This document shows, in pieces, positions 27,083-38,011 of a stretch of 64,000 bases of DNA (positions are counted from its first letter, which is position 1; every line of letters begins with the position of its first letter). The translations under genes and the position numbers were made by a program. Below the pieces are notes generated by a model. The model had not been told where the DNA came from. It ran no database searches and saw nothing but the letters and a program-made list of their open reading frames with translations. Origin of the DNA: Membranipora membranacea (lineage: Eukaryota > Bryozoa > Gymnolaemata > Cheilostomatida > Membraniporidae); the NCBI GenBank assembly GCA_914767715.1, contig OU612071.1, positions 17,048,948 to 17,112,947 of the forward strand, given 5' to 3'.

Positions 27083-27210
27083 ATAACAGGCTTGTAAAAA
27101 TGCAATAGACATAATATGTCTATTGCATTTTTACAAGCCTGTTATTGGAATGCGATGATCTTTATGGCCTGAAATATTATTTCAGGCCATAAAGATCATC
27201 GCATTCCAAT
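27083..27210. repeat. Two adjacent perfect palindromes
   Basis: Palindrome 1 has 31-nt arms at 27,083-27,113 and 27,115-27,145 with one unpaired base. Palindrome 2 has 33-nt arms at 27,144-27,176 and 27,178-27,210 with one unpaired base. Both are perfect and overlap by 2 nt. The homologous site in unit 2 (51,121-51,180) has only the outer arm of each, joined directly. Confidence 0.95.
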
Positions 27211-27872
27211 TTGTTACTCACACAACAACGGTCACAGCTTTTGCCTTTGTCAACAACATTTGAGATTTGAGCAGTGGTGTTTGTCCATGAAGGACAACTT
27301 CTGCGCAATGGTCCATGGTCGAAGAATCAACTGCATGTTCCAATATGAAGCACGCTCTGCATTGACAAGATGAGACCGGGTTATTCTGACTTGTGCATTC
27401 TTGCAATTGCAATATATTGATAATTTAGAGGAGGCTTGTGCATTTTCCCTTGTACATTTGTTAATGTTTACCACAGCTGCAACGACGATAAAATATAAAG
27501 CTTTCGTCTCTCCTACATGCTGGCTATCCTTAACTAAATCAATTGATGGTTGGTAAAACTGAGCAAGTCTAGTGAGTTGCTTGGTCTTGTCAGACAAGAT
27601 TTATTAGTTCATAATTTAATTTATATCCAAATAAAATTATTCAGTAATCAACTTTAAAACATGAATTATATTGAACTTTTGCGGTGCCAATTCCTCTCGA
27701 TTCAGTATCATATGGAGTTATTATCCTTCTCTATAAACAAAACAACAACACAGCTGTTAAAGATTAAACAATTTGCATTATATTGTCTGCACATGATATG
27801 TTACTCGAATCTATATAGTTCTGGTTATCTGACCTTATTTATTTATAATCTTATTGAACAAGAACCAATTAT

Positions 27873-29909
27873 TTACCTTGTTTGATGAGTCTTTTTTCCA
27901 TCGTGCTTAGCTCCTGCTCTTAGCCCTCCATTTCGTCTTTCACCCATAATACCGTCATGCTTAGCGGCTGGTCTTGGCTCATCTGTGCTTCTTTTGGTTC
28001 TTCTCTCCATATCACCATCATGCTTAGCTCCTGCAGTTTTCTTGTTGCCATGAGTCTTTTTTCCATCGCGCTTAGCTCCTGCTCTTAGCCCTCCATTTCG
28101 TCTTTCACCCATATTACCGTCATGCTTAGCGGCTGGTCTTGGCTCATCTGTGCTTCTTTTGGTTCTTCTCTCAATATCACCATCATGCTTAGCTCCTGCA
28201 GTTTTCTTGTTGCCATGAGTCTTTTTTCCATCGCGCTTAGCTCCTGCTCTTAGCCCTCCATTTCGTCTTTCACCACTATTACCGTCATGCTTAGCGGCTG
28301 GTCTTGGCTCATCTGTGCTTCTTTTGGTTCTTCTCTCCATATCACCATCATGCTTAGCTCCTGCAGTTTTCTTGTTGCCATGAGTCTTTTTTCCATCGCG
28401 CTTAGCTCCTGCTCTTAGCCCTCCGTTTCGTCTTTCACCCATATTACCGTCATGCTTAGCTGCTTGTCTTGGCTCATCTGTGCTTCTTTTGGTTCTTTTC
28501 TCCATATCACCATCATGCTTAGCTCCTGCGGTTTTCTTGTTGCCATGAGTCTTTTTTCCATCGCGCTTAGCTCCTGCTCTTAGCCCTCCATTTCGTCTTT
28601 CACCCATATTACCGTCATGCTTAGCGGCTGGTCTTGGCTCATCTGTGCTTCTTTTGGTTCTTCTCTCCATATCACCATCATGCTTAGCTCCTGCAGTTTT
28701 CTTGTTGCCGTGAGTCTTTTTTCCATCGCGCTTAGCTCCTGCTCTTTGCCCTCCATTTCGTCTTTCACCCATATTACTGTCATGCTTAGCGGCTTGTCTT
28801 GGCTCATCTGTGCTTCTTTTGGCTCTTTTCTCCATATCACCATCATGCTTAGCTCCTGCAGTTTTCTTGTTGCCATGACTCTTTTTTCCATTGCGCTTAG
28901 CTCCTGCTCTTAGCCCTCCGTTTCGTCTATCACCCATATTACCGTCATGCTTAGCGGCTGGTCTTGGCTCTTCTGTGCTTCTTTTGGTTCTTCTCTCCAT
29001 ATCACCATCATGCTTAGCTCCTGCAGTTTTCTTGTTCCCATAAGTCTTTTCTCCACCTTGCTTAGCTCCTGCTCTTTGCCCTCCGTTTCGTCTTTCACCC
29101 ATATTACCGTCATGCTTAGCTGCTTGTCTTGGCTCTTCTGTCCTCTTCGTTGCTGGTCCTCTGCTACCCGTTGTCACCTCTCTACCATTGTCCTTTTCGC
29201 CATTGGTTTGTTTTCTTCCAAGAACGGCACCTAAAACAAAAAACATAGCGTCACATGCAAGTACTTTGTATAATAAAACTTCTGATCATACAGTGTAAGT
29301 CACTTAATTCAGACTCCAGGGGACCCAAGAAACTGTTTCAAATTATGAATCAATCTAATTACAAAAATGCTACCTCACAGGAATTTTCAACGAATGTGCT
29401 TCGTACTTCAGGGATCTGACACACAGACTTTCTTTCAACGTTAGGAAACATTTTTTTGTTGTTGTGTTGTGCTTTGCAAGTGGTAATGGAAATAATACAC
29501 TGATGACTGAGTGAAAAGTAGTAATAGTAGCAGAAAAGCAGGGTTGAACGCTTTGTTTAATAGTGGTAAATACAGATCATAATCAACCCCTTTGAATAAT
29601 AAGCCCTTCCGGTTCTTCCTTGGTAAGAGAAGACAACTTCAAAACTACAGTTACAATCTTGAATGAGCAGGGAGTAAAACCGTTGGCTGAGTTGGGACCA
29701 CACTCATTTGGCTGAATATACAGGAATTTTATATTAACAGGGTTCAAATTAACAAGCTTACACCGTACCAATTGACATAGTACTCTAAGGAACCCTTCTC
29801 AACATTTGATGCAAACAATGTATGCATCAACTGAGAGACCAACCAAGCTATAGTACTTACTTGCACCGATGATTGTGAAAAGAAGTGATATGAGAATCAA
29901 CTTATTCAT
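27873..29909 (-). CDS. R1: secreted basic tandem-repeat precursor protein (468 aa)
   Basis: Exon 2 (29910-29861) carries the ATG at 29,909 and the signal peptide MNKLILISLLFTIIGA. Exon 3 (29230-27873) encodes the rest and ends in TAA. A non-coding exon 1 (about 30,160-30,115) precedes them. After a spacer of about 30 residues ending in ATKR come seven full 55-residue units and a partial eighth. A typical unit starts STDEPRPAAKHDGNMGERRN, contains AGAKRDGKKTHGNKK and ends DMERRTKR. The RTKR/RAKR ends fit furin-type cleavage, so the product may be cut into basic peptides of about 51-55 residues. There are no cysteines, and K, R, G, D, H and N dominate. Alternatives are a structural, mineral-binding or mucous-matrix protein. 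A splice donor (AG/GTAAAT) overlaps the stop, so another exon is possible. I know no named family that matches. Confidence 0.85.
27878..29140 (-). repeat. 165-bp tandem repeat array inside R1
   Basis: Each unit is 165 bp (55 codons), with 7.7 copies, highly similar at DNA level. Because the length is a multiple of three and stops are rare, other frames on both strands are also open for 60-100 codons. Within each unit, three shorter related blocks begin AAKHDG, AGAKRDG and AGAKHDG. Confidence 0.95.
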
Positions 29910-30114
29910 CCTAAAACAGAAAACATATTTGCAATTATGAATTGCAGGACAAGAAAGATAATGACATGGCAAGAGGAATAAAAATTGCCTTAGTAAAATA
30001 TTGAGAGCCCCTCAATACAGCGCCTGATTCTTTTTTTCTAGCTGAGGATCTTTGTCGTTTGTGCAGTTCTGTATAAGTTTTATATAATTATGTATATGTA
30101 TATACATTACTTAC

Positions 30115-30232
30115 ATGTATATCTTCAAAGAAGCTGTGTTCTGTGTAGCTGCCTGAAGTGTGTGACCTCTGCAGTTTTTCCCCCAGCTTTTATACCGTAG
30201 CGTAAACGCAGATTTTTATGGTAATGCAGCTT
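30115..30232 (-). promoter_or_regulatory. R1 promoter and non-coding exon 1
   Basis: On the minus strand TATAAAA lies at 30,194-30,188, followed by GCTGGGGG, a GGTCACACACTTCA start region near 30,160 and a donor (ACAT/GTAAGT) at 30,115. Just upstream, 30,232-30,203 reads AAGCTGCATTACCATAAAAA and onward. This block is closely matched upstream of R2 (40,440-40,469) and R3 (54,332-54,303). Confidence 0.75.
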
Positions 30233-30446
30233 TTTACGGTTGAAATAAGATATTTTGAGAATGATGACCAAGCTAATAGAATGGAAATATCGTCAATGAT
30301 TCGCATCATAGACTGGCCATTTATAGGATACAGGATATAAAAGATATACAGTTATTTTAAGTACTGTAATGTTTGTAGGAAGTGTTTTTTAACTGATTTA
30401 TGAGGATAGTAACAAATAATTGTTGTTGCCTCTTGTCAGGGAATAT

Positions 30447-30821
30447 TACCGTAATCCCTCACCTATAGATCCAGACTTATAAGTGAAGGCGGCTAGAAGA
30501 GAGTAGCATATAGACGCGACTATCATTTGAAGCATTTTTATATTTAGATTGGACCAAAACCCAATACAGTGACCAATGCTGAATGGCTCAGTGGTAGAGC
30601 GTACGACTGGTAAACATGGAGTTGTGAGTTTGAAACCCACTGAGGGCAGTTTTTTCCCCAAAACTACTTAGTTCATTTGTAGTGAGTGTAGTGTAGTGAG
30701 TGTCTTATAGCTGTGGGGTGTCTTATAGCTGTGGGGTGTCTTATAACTGGAGCATTTTTATTTTTTATGAGGGGGTGATTCACTTATAAGTCCGGTGACT
30801 TATAGGTGAGGGATTACGGTA
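30447..30821. mobile_element. Mariner-like MITE with TA duplication
   Basis: Inverted ends CCGTAATCCCTCACCTATA (30,449 onward and the complement ending at 30,819) are flanked by TA on both sides, the mark of Tc1/mariner insertion. Further inward, gacttataagtga pairs with its complement. The interior includes a tRNA-like stretch (tggctcagtggtagagc at 30,583-30,600) and a tandem tcttatagctgtggggtg repeat. In unit 2 only the first 20 bp or so remain, at 54,547. Confidence 0.75.
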
Positions 30822-31504
30822 GAAATTTTTGAAACTAGTTAGGTCCATAATAATAAATGATTTGTGGTCATTGTCTGATGTCAATTATTGCTATTTATGG
30901 CTGGAAATTTATGCAACACTTTACTGTCATGTGTTTCAATTAGAATGACTAGAATATAGAGTGTAACAAAATTGGCCGAAAAATAGAAATACTAGTTGTT
31001 TGTGAATGCTCATCAGTCACAATGTTGTCAAAGTTTTGTTTTAGATACATCATATGTACCACAGACCCTCATTTTAGCTGAAACATTCACCCCTCTGTTT
31101 CAATCTCATGATACTAGATGGATCAAAAGCTTTCCACCACATTCCTAATGTGTTTCTTATGATTATCAAATAGAAGTGCCGCGATCATAAGTGCCACAAA
31201 ACTTCAGGGGTGTGGATGATATACACTGAGGTTGTCGATTGAATTTATGATGGATGGCCAATTGGCGATCTCATTATAAGAGCAAATTAAAATGGCTGTC
31301 TTCTCCATGACACCTGTGAGGTAGAATGCCAGAGTATCGTTGTCCAATTATGTGGCAAAACTTCCCCACAGTTATTTTCAGTGAAAACAGCTTAATGATA
31401 TAACGTAACAAACATGTTATAATTGTGGTATATTTACATATATTATATAAGAATAAGGGCTCCTCCACATGCTCCCTCCTTTCTTTCTGTAATCTGGCCT
31501 CACC

Positions 31505-32438
31505 GGAATTTGAACTTGGGCTGAGTTCAACACTCCCACCCCTCAGCCACGCTGGGCCCATGAAGCTTGCAAAGCTCAGTGCGAAATAATCCAGGTGGTT
31601 CAATTTAATGATGTAGTGGGTGTGAGTAGCGATAAATAGGTACCAAAACAAACAATTTAAACCACCAAGTAGTAAAGGAGATAATATGTAAATAAAATCT
31701 GTCTTCACCGGGATTTGAACTCTCGCGCAACAAGCATGTTATAATCGTTGTATATTTATATATAATTGTACATTGTATATAATTGAATATAATTGTATAT
31801 AAGTGTACATAATTGTATATAATTGCATATACTATATAATAGTACATAATATATTATATAGTTGTATATATTATATATATGTATATAATATATAATTGTT
31901 TACAATATTAAATTGTATATATAATATAATTCTATATATTATGTTTACATTAAATAATATACAATTGTATATATTATTTTATATTTGTTTATTATATATA
32001 ATTGTATATAATATATAATTGTATATAATATATAATTGCATATAATATATTATTGTATATAATATATTATTGTATATAATGCATAATTGTATGTAATGTA
32101 TGTATGTAACAAAACAAGTTAAACCACCAAGAAGTAAAATGGACAAAATGTTAATCCAATCATATTTTTTTAGTCATCCTTTTTTGTTATTTTTAACGGC
32201 ACTTTTGGAAAACATTTTTTTGAAAATGATATAGATGCCAATAGGATATTATAAATTCAAAATAAAATCAGCCTTTATTGGGATTCGAACTCGGGCCTCT
32301 CGCGCAACAAGCGTGTTATAATTCTGGTATATGTAAAAATATTTGATTATCTACATTCACCTACTTGCTTTGCTCTCACAACCGGGAATCGAACTTGGGC
32401 CACTTGCGCTGTGATAGAACCACTTGGCCACCCAAGCC
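31505..32438 (-). repeat. Cluster of tRNA-like fragments
   Basis: Four minus-strand B-box-like sequences occur at 31,505-31,520, 31,710-31,725, 32,280-32,295 and 32,383-32,399. The first and last also have A-box-like parts (GTGGCTGAGGGGTGGGAGTG near 31,530-31,550; GGGTGGCCAAGTGGTTC at 32,433-32,417). They look like tRNA-derived SINE pieces. Unit 2 has the same set at about 54,800-55,720. Confidence 0.5.
31740..32100. repeat. AT minisatellite (ATAATTGTATAT-type units)
   Basis: Roughly 360 bp of tandem, variable units built from TATATAATTGTATATAA. The unit-2 counterpart (about 55,070-55,390) is shorter, so the array length has changed since duplication. Confidence 0.85.
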
Positions 32439-35401
32439 ACTGAAGCTTACTGATTTTCATGTATGTTGCAGATATATGGGTAAAGTAGGCTGTTTTTTAG
32501 TTTTTAATTAATTTCAAGCTTTCATGGCATAAATCAGACAAAAAAATATAAATAGACACCCTCGTACACATACGTGGTAGAACACGGGACTGCATTTAGC
32601 CGTTTTTTCTATATTTTTCAAAAACACATTTTGATAAAGTGATATGAGGCACTGGATTAGGTTTTGTATACACATGCGTTTATCATAAACACAAAACTGA
32701 AGTTTTGAGGATTATTTATGTGGTATATGGGCCTCCTGAGGTATAACGCCTGTATGCACAGCCATAGCAGCTTGACGCCGCTCCTCTATATTTGTGAGGG
32801 TCCTGTTCTGCTGTTTAGATTATAAATTTTTAGTTTTGTTGCAAAGAAGACGTTACTCTATTTTGTTGATCTGTTGAAAAACTAGGACACTCAAATCTTG
32901 AGAAATTTATAATCATAGAACTTTACATCAATAATCAAGCTTCAGCCCACAATGCATTCAACCATGCTCTGCATGTTTTTCACTCATACCTCCTGGGCTT
33001 ATTGGTCAATGACGTTCTTACTTCCATATTATATCTATCAATGTCTCAAATTACATATTGGAAAGTTTTGAGGATGGATAACTTCCTGAGAGATTGCCAG
33101 ATAAAAAACCTCTCGATTTTGTTAATTGCTTGTTTTGATGGCCGCCTGCAGGTCACTTGACTTGTCACAACGTAACGTTATTTCAGTCTGATGAAAATAT
33201 CAGCTGTTGTGATAATAGCTTTCATGGTAGCGATAAAGATAGCTTAGGAAATTAATCTTGACGAGCTATTCTACAAACTTCATGAATTTCCATGTGCACC
33301 ATCCATACGTGTAGCACTATAAACTATTTATTCATCATTTTCCCAATTCTCAGTCTTGTCAAATAGTGATGCTGTTTTCTCCTTTGACTCTGATTTAACA
33401 TTAAGGTGGGAATCCGTCAGTACGTTATCTCCGCTGTATACATCCTGGAATCTAGTTCATCACTATTCTTAGTTTTGACACAATTTGGTTACACCCTTAA
33501 ACATTAACTTAGAAATAAATATAATATGTCAAGGATTTTGATAGTGACAGATCTTTCAGGTCTTGATTAATGAATATATTATTAGAATTACAAGTTCATA
33601 TGATTTACTACGTCAGAGCGATAATTGAGGAGATTACACTGCAATTACAGATATAGACAGAGCAAAAAACTAAAATAGGTAACAGTTCTTGAGTTGTTAA
33701 TAATACTGATACAGAGAAGTTACAAGGATTCGGTTGATGATAATCAATAGGAATAATTTTACACTGATATCATGTTGGTGCACTATTTTCAAATATCAGA
33801 GGCAACAATATGGACTTGTCAGCTTGAGTGATTCTCCTGGGTGCCAAACGTTTGTTTGGGTTGGGTGTTAAATTTGAACACTTTTATAGATTTGTATGGA
33901 TATATTTCAAAATAATTAACGGTCCTGGATTCCTGGTTATATGGTCAAATGAAGGCAGTCACGCAGCAGGACTTAACTTGCTGATGTCATTAAACAGTGT
34001 GAAAAGATGATTTTAGCAGACACTGATATGTCTTGCATGATGCATTCAAACAAATACTAATTAATTTGTTTGGTGTTAATTTCCTGAATATTGCACCATT
34101 CTTTGCGTCTAATAATATGATTAAGATTTTCTCATCATCCATTGGTACCAATATCTGGTATTTTGTTTACAAAACTCTAGTACCATTTCCATTTGACTGA
34201 ATAGCCAGTTGGTTGGCCAAATAATGCATTGGGTCAGGAACTCAAATAGACCGTATTTTAAAATATAAATAGACAAAAGCTATTATAGCTGCCGGTCAGT
34301 ATTATTGGATAAGAAGAAGCCTAGTGTGGCTGCCTTCCATACTTAATACGTGTGCACAACGAACCTTCTCCATAGGGCAAGACTGGGTTAGGGTAGAAGA
34401 TAGGTTAGTAGCATGACTTCTCCTAGTTTTTGGCATTCTTCCCTCATTACTAAGAGAGCAGAGTGTCTTTTGGTTATTTTTGGTTTGGTGTGTCATCATA
34501 AGTTAACAAAAGATTGACAGTTAAAAAATAGCGAGGCGATGAGGCTGTATATGTCCAGTAGCGTCTGAGATGCTATTCGAGGTGATAGAGCCAAAAAAAA
34601 TCAATTCACCATGTGCCTATATTGGTAATATTGCTACTGATGTAGAAAAGTATATGAACCTGTTGTTCTAATTATTTCTTAATCAATCAAGAGCCCCCTC
34701 TGTGATAGAATTGGAAACAGAGTGATGGGATGGCTGCAATTGTCCCTTAAAAATAATAAGTATACAATTGGTGCACGCCTGAGGTAATGTGCTTAAAAAG
34801 TATGCACTGCTAACTCTGGGGGTGCAAATCCACATGTCTACTATATGGTCAGGTAGATCCAGAGACTATCAGTCTGAGTTAGATTAAAAACATACATAAA
34901 CTGACAAGTTGGCTGGGCTCCGGTGGTGTATCACCTTGCGGGCTGGGTTGGTCTGGGGAACCCTGAAAGTCCCTCGTCAGCAGCACTGGGCAGCACCAAA
35001 GCCCCTGAAGCTCTTATAATGTTCTTTTTGCCCAATTCTAGCAAATAATACACGGTGTTTTTACAGTTTGGCATAATTTAGATCTATTGCAATAGAATTG
35101 ATTACGTCATGAATCACTAATCCAAGCTTGATACACCTCATTAATATTTGAAAGATAAAGAACATAGTATTGGACTGCGTAAGCTAGAAATAACAAAATA
35201 CTGTACAATTAATTCAGCGTAAAATAGCCAGAACATCTAGTAAACAGACCAAAACTCAAACAAGTAGTCAATGAGATTTCTAACACTTTTTGTACATAAG
35301 TCACTCTGCATACTGCTGAGGTCTAGTTGATTCGTTGTCTGTTAGAATCATTATGTAACACTTTTAGTATATCGCTGTCAGCAAGTCCAACTATGTGACT
35401 G

Positions 35402-35710
35402 AGTTTATTAGGAAAGTAGTTGATAACAAAATTATACTTCCAGCTATCCCGGAACAGTTTAAGAGCCTAAGCTAAGCGTGTCTATATTGGTTATTGAAGT
35501 GTAATCTCCGCTTATTAACTGTTCTGCCGTGTTTTAGCTTAGGCGCGTGGACTGTGCCGGGATAGCTGGTAATAGCATTTAATTCTCCTCCAGTTTGTTA
35601 GGAAAGTAGTTGATAACAAAATTATACTTCCAGCTATCCAGCCTAAACTAAGCGTGTCTATATTGGTTATTGAAGTGTAATCTCCGCATATTAACTGCTC
35701 TGCCGTAGTT
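35402..35710. repeat. 190-bp-offset tandem duplication containing a foldback
   Basis: The sequence from ttaggaaagtagttgataac is repeated 190 bp downstream, near 35,599. The first copy contains an inverted repeat, CCAGCTATCCCGG at 35,440-35,452 and its complement at 35,557-35,569, with pairing continuing inward through gcctaagctaa. The second copy keeps only the start of the foldback arm. The same arrangement is at 58,700-59,000 in unit 2. Confidence 0.75.
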
Positions 35711-36668
35711 AATTATATAAACCTGTTTTTCTGATAATATCCTCATCAATAGAAACTTAAAAGATCGTCATCATCAAAGTTCCTATACATATTTATAGCG
35801 TGTACTTAATATTAAGGGTGTAACTGAATCGTGTCAAAACTAAGAATACGTTCTGATGTTGTAATCAGGATCTATACAGCGGAGTTAAGGCATTTGACTG
35901 AATTTCCGTCCTACATAGAAGCGTTAATACAGAGTTCCATGGATAAAACAGCAATGCTATTTGACAAGACTGAGCATTGGGATATTGATGCATAAAATGC
36001 TCAGTTACTCGCTCATACTTAGTTGCATTGCGGAAGCAGTGGGCTAAAAACTTGGTCATTGATGTAAAGATGGTTCTCTTTGATTACAAATTTCTCAAGA
36101 TTTTAGTGTCATATTTTATCAATACCTATGGGCAACCGATAAACAAAATAGAGCAAAATCTTTTTGATTACAATAAATATTAATATATTTAAAAAGCTTT
36201 AGTATTTATTAGTATGATGAACAAATATTTTACAGTAAAAGTTAGTAATCTTAGTATCAGAGCAGCAACCGCCTTTCTACCAATTCCTTCACAAATATAG
36301 ACTTATCGTGTCAAGTTGCTTGGGCTGGGCATGTAGACCAGAGGTGTGCAGCGGTCCATTTTTTAGTATGGACGGACGGACAATTTAACAACAATCGCAA
36401 CAGACACAGATACTCAGTGAAAGGGGCTGTCCCTGTATTGTTCATAGGTCAGTTAATACAAAATATTCACATGGCACACACTATTGTCTAGGAACACAGG
36501 TTTTTGTACCATTGATCAAACTCTACAGTAAACACATTCAGGGCTCTCAGGTGGTAGTTCATGTACATTTCTGTGTGTAATCAATGTTCGTTTATGTTTA
36601 AACAGGGAGAATGGTTTAACTTTCTACTATAACATTTATTTCATAAGTGGGATGTAGAAAGTATAGTT

Positions 36669-38006
36669 ATGAGTTATCCTATTTTACTTTGGGAGGGAAC
36701 AACTCCTATTAAAATGGTAATTGAACAAAGGTTTCCTTATCTGAGCATCATCGATTGTTCTAATGTAACAGCTCAAACTTCCATGGTACATTTGACACCC
36801 AATATATTGGGATTTATCGGGGTGTTATTGTGTAGTCTTCTTTGGTCTAAGTTAATTTTGTCACATTTAACCAACCAACAATTTGGTTTTGCTTATAGAT
36901 GGTCAAGGAGTTCTTACCAAAAACAAACTGGGGAAGCTAACGAAAAGCTCTTCTACAAGGGTAAAGGCTGTGGGGCAAGAGAGATACATCGAAGGTTGAG
37001 CAGATTCGCCGGAAAATCTGAGGGTAACATCCAAGAAAATCTGCGGAGCATTTCCATCAAGACCCAATTGCGTACTTCCTTTACAAATAAAGCACCATTC
37101 ACGACAATCACCGCTGAACAGGTTATGGAAAGGATTCAAATTGATTTGGTTGATAAATCTTCTGATGCTTGTCTGGCCAATGATGGCAAAGAGTATCGCT
37201 ACATCCTGACAGTTCTTGATGTCATGAGCCGATTTTGTTGGGCAAGGCCTCTTTAGCGTAAATCAAGTTCATCGGTGGCTGCTGCCCTGTTGGATATCTT
37301 TGACACTTATGGTGATCCTCTTATTGTTCAAAATGACCAAGGAAAGGAATTTGAGGGGGAGGTAACCAAGCTTTTGAAAATCAAGAAAATCAAACACATA
37401 CAGAGCTCTCCCTATCATCCGCAATCCCAAGGAAAGGTTTAGAGGAGTCACAGAACGCTTAAGAGTGTGTTTGCATTTGACATTCTTAAAGGTAACTCTT
37501 TGTGCTGGGCTGACAGATTGAAGGACAATATTAAATTGGTGAATGATCGACGCAAACGTGTTTTAGGGAATCAGTCTCCATTTGAGGTGTTCTTTGGCAG
37601 GTCAAAGCATGGTGGATCTTTTCTCACCCCAAATGAAATTCAGCAGAAAGCTAGGCAGGCAACTTGCGTTTACACAAAACGTATGATGAAGGCACAGGAA
37701 AAGACACTGAAAACTCCTGTTTATGACATTTATGATAAAGTCTTGGTAAGGGTACCTTTTAAAAAGTCCAGAGTGACCTCAAAACAAAAGTGTAGAAAAG
37801 CCATTGTGAACGAACGCACGCTTGATTTCTACAAGTACAAACTATTGTACAAGGATGATGCAGGCCATCATAAGAGATCTTGGTTTTCAGTGAAAGACAT
37901 CACATCTTACACTCAGAACAAACAGCAAGAGAGTCAAATTGCAAGTGAGCTAACGAAACCGCTGGATCATAATGACCGGATCAACAACTTGGAAACGGAG
38001 GTTTAG
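36669..38006 (+). pseudogene. Broken DDE integrase of a mobile element
   Basis: An open frame at 36,669-37,256, an open stretch to 37,439 after a stop, and a frame at 37,467-38,006 together cover an integrase core of the Gypsy/KRBA2-like kind. The first Asp is in IQIDLVDKS (codon at 37,143), the second in VQNDQGKEFEG (37,335), and the usual HPQSQGKVER region is at 37,420-37,445. Stops occur at 37,254-37,256 and 37,440-37,442. The second replaces the expected catalytic Glu with TAG. Downstream sequence (YDIYDKVLVRV) resembles the C-terminal part of such integrases. Upstream there is no reverse transcriptase or clear zinc-binding H2C2 domain. It may belong to a Ginger-type DNA transposon or a retroelement remnant. 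Not active as it stands. Confidence 0.8.
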
Positions 38007-38011
38007 ATGTT

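Larger units (their letters stand above)
24090..27872. other. IF 3'UTR and intergenic DNA
   Basis: After the IF stop there is a long AT-rich 3' region with AATAAA at 24,846-24,851. A G-rich run then a C-rich run near 24,930-24,950 resemble the core of the MITE at 19,454. The rest holds the tRNA-like element (26,296-26,387), the twin palindromes (27,083-27,210) and an unexplained open stretch at 27,218-27,597 on the minus strand. No supported gene otherwise. Confidence 0.5.
20364..36373. repeat. Segmental duplication, unit 1
   Basis: This block matches 44,509-59,665 along its length with substitutions and many small indels. It begins in the IF intron before exon 6 (ctaaccagtacgaaaaacgc) and ends at ttagtatgga. 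It contains IF exons 6-13, a tRNA-like element, the twin palindromes, gene R1, a mariner-like MITE and AT-rich spacer DNA. A third partial copy starts at 59,666. Confidence 0.9.
30235..36660. other. Intergenic DNA rich in repeats
   Basis: It holds a mariner-like MITE (30,447-30,821), tRNA-like fragments (31,505-32,438), an AT minisatellite (31,740-32,100) and a 190-bp tandem duplication with a foldback (35,402-35,710). The rest is AT-rich with no supported gene. Short open stretches, such as 33,828-34,010, have no domain signal. Confidence 0.5.

Noticed and set aside
27218-27597. Minus-strand open stretches shared with unit 2 (51,189-51,580)
   Set aside because: The frames are short, overlap in different phases, differ by indels between units, and show no sure domain. 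A decayed transposon coding region is possible but not supported enough to call.
28617-28913. Open frames antisense or out of frame to the R1/R3 repeat arrays (also 28,947-29,234, 51,811-52,182, 52,711-53,172, 52,674-53,150)
   Set aside because: They follow from a 165-bp repeat whose length is a multiple of three and whose stops are rare in all frames. They lack the signal peptide, splice and promoter context of R1/R3.
27878-29140. Possible CRISPR-like or satellite array
   Set aside because: The units are contiguous 165-bp coding repeats without spacers, in a spliced eukaryotic gene.
31274-31708. 144-codon minus-strand frame
   Set aside because: It crosses tRNA-like repeat fragments, is disrupted in unit 2, and has no domain signal.
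33828-34010. 60-codon frame conserved in unit 2 (57,121-57,303)
   Set aside because: The conservation is explained by recent duplication; there is no start context or domain.
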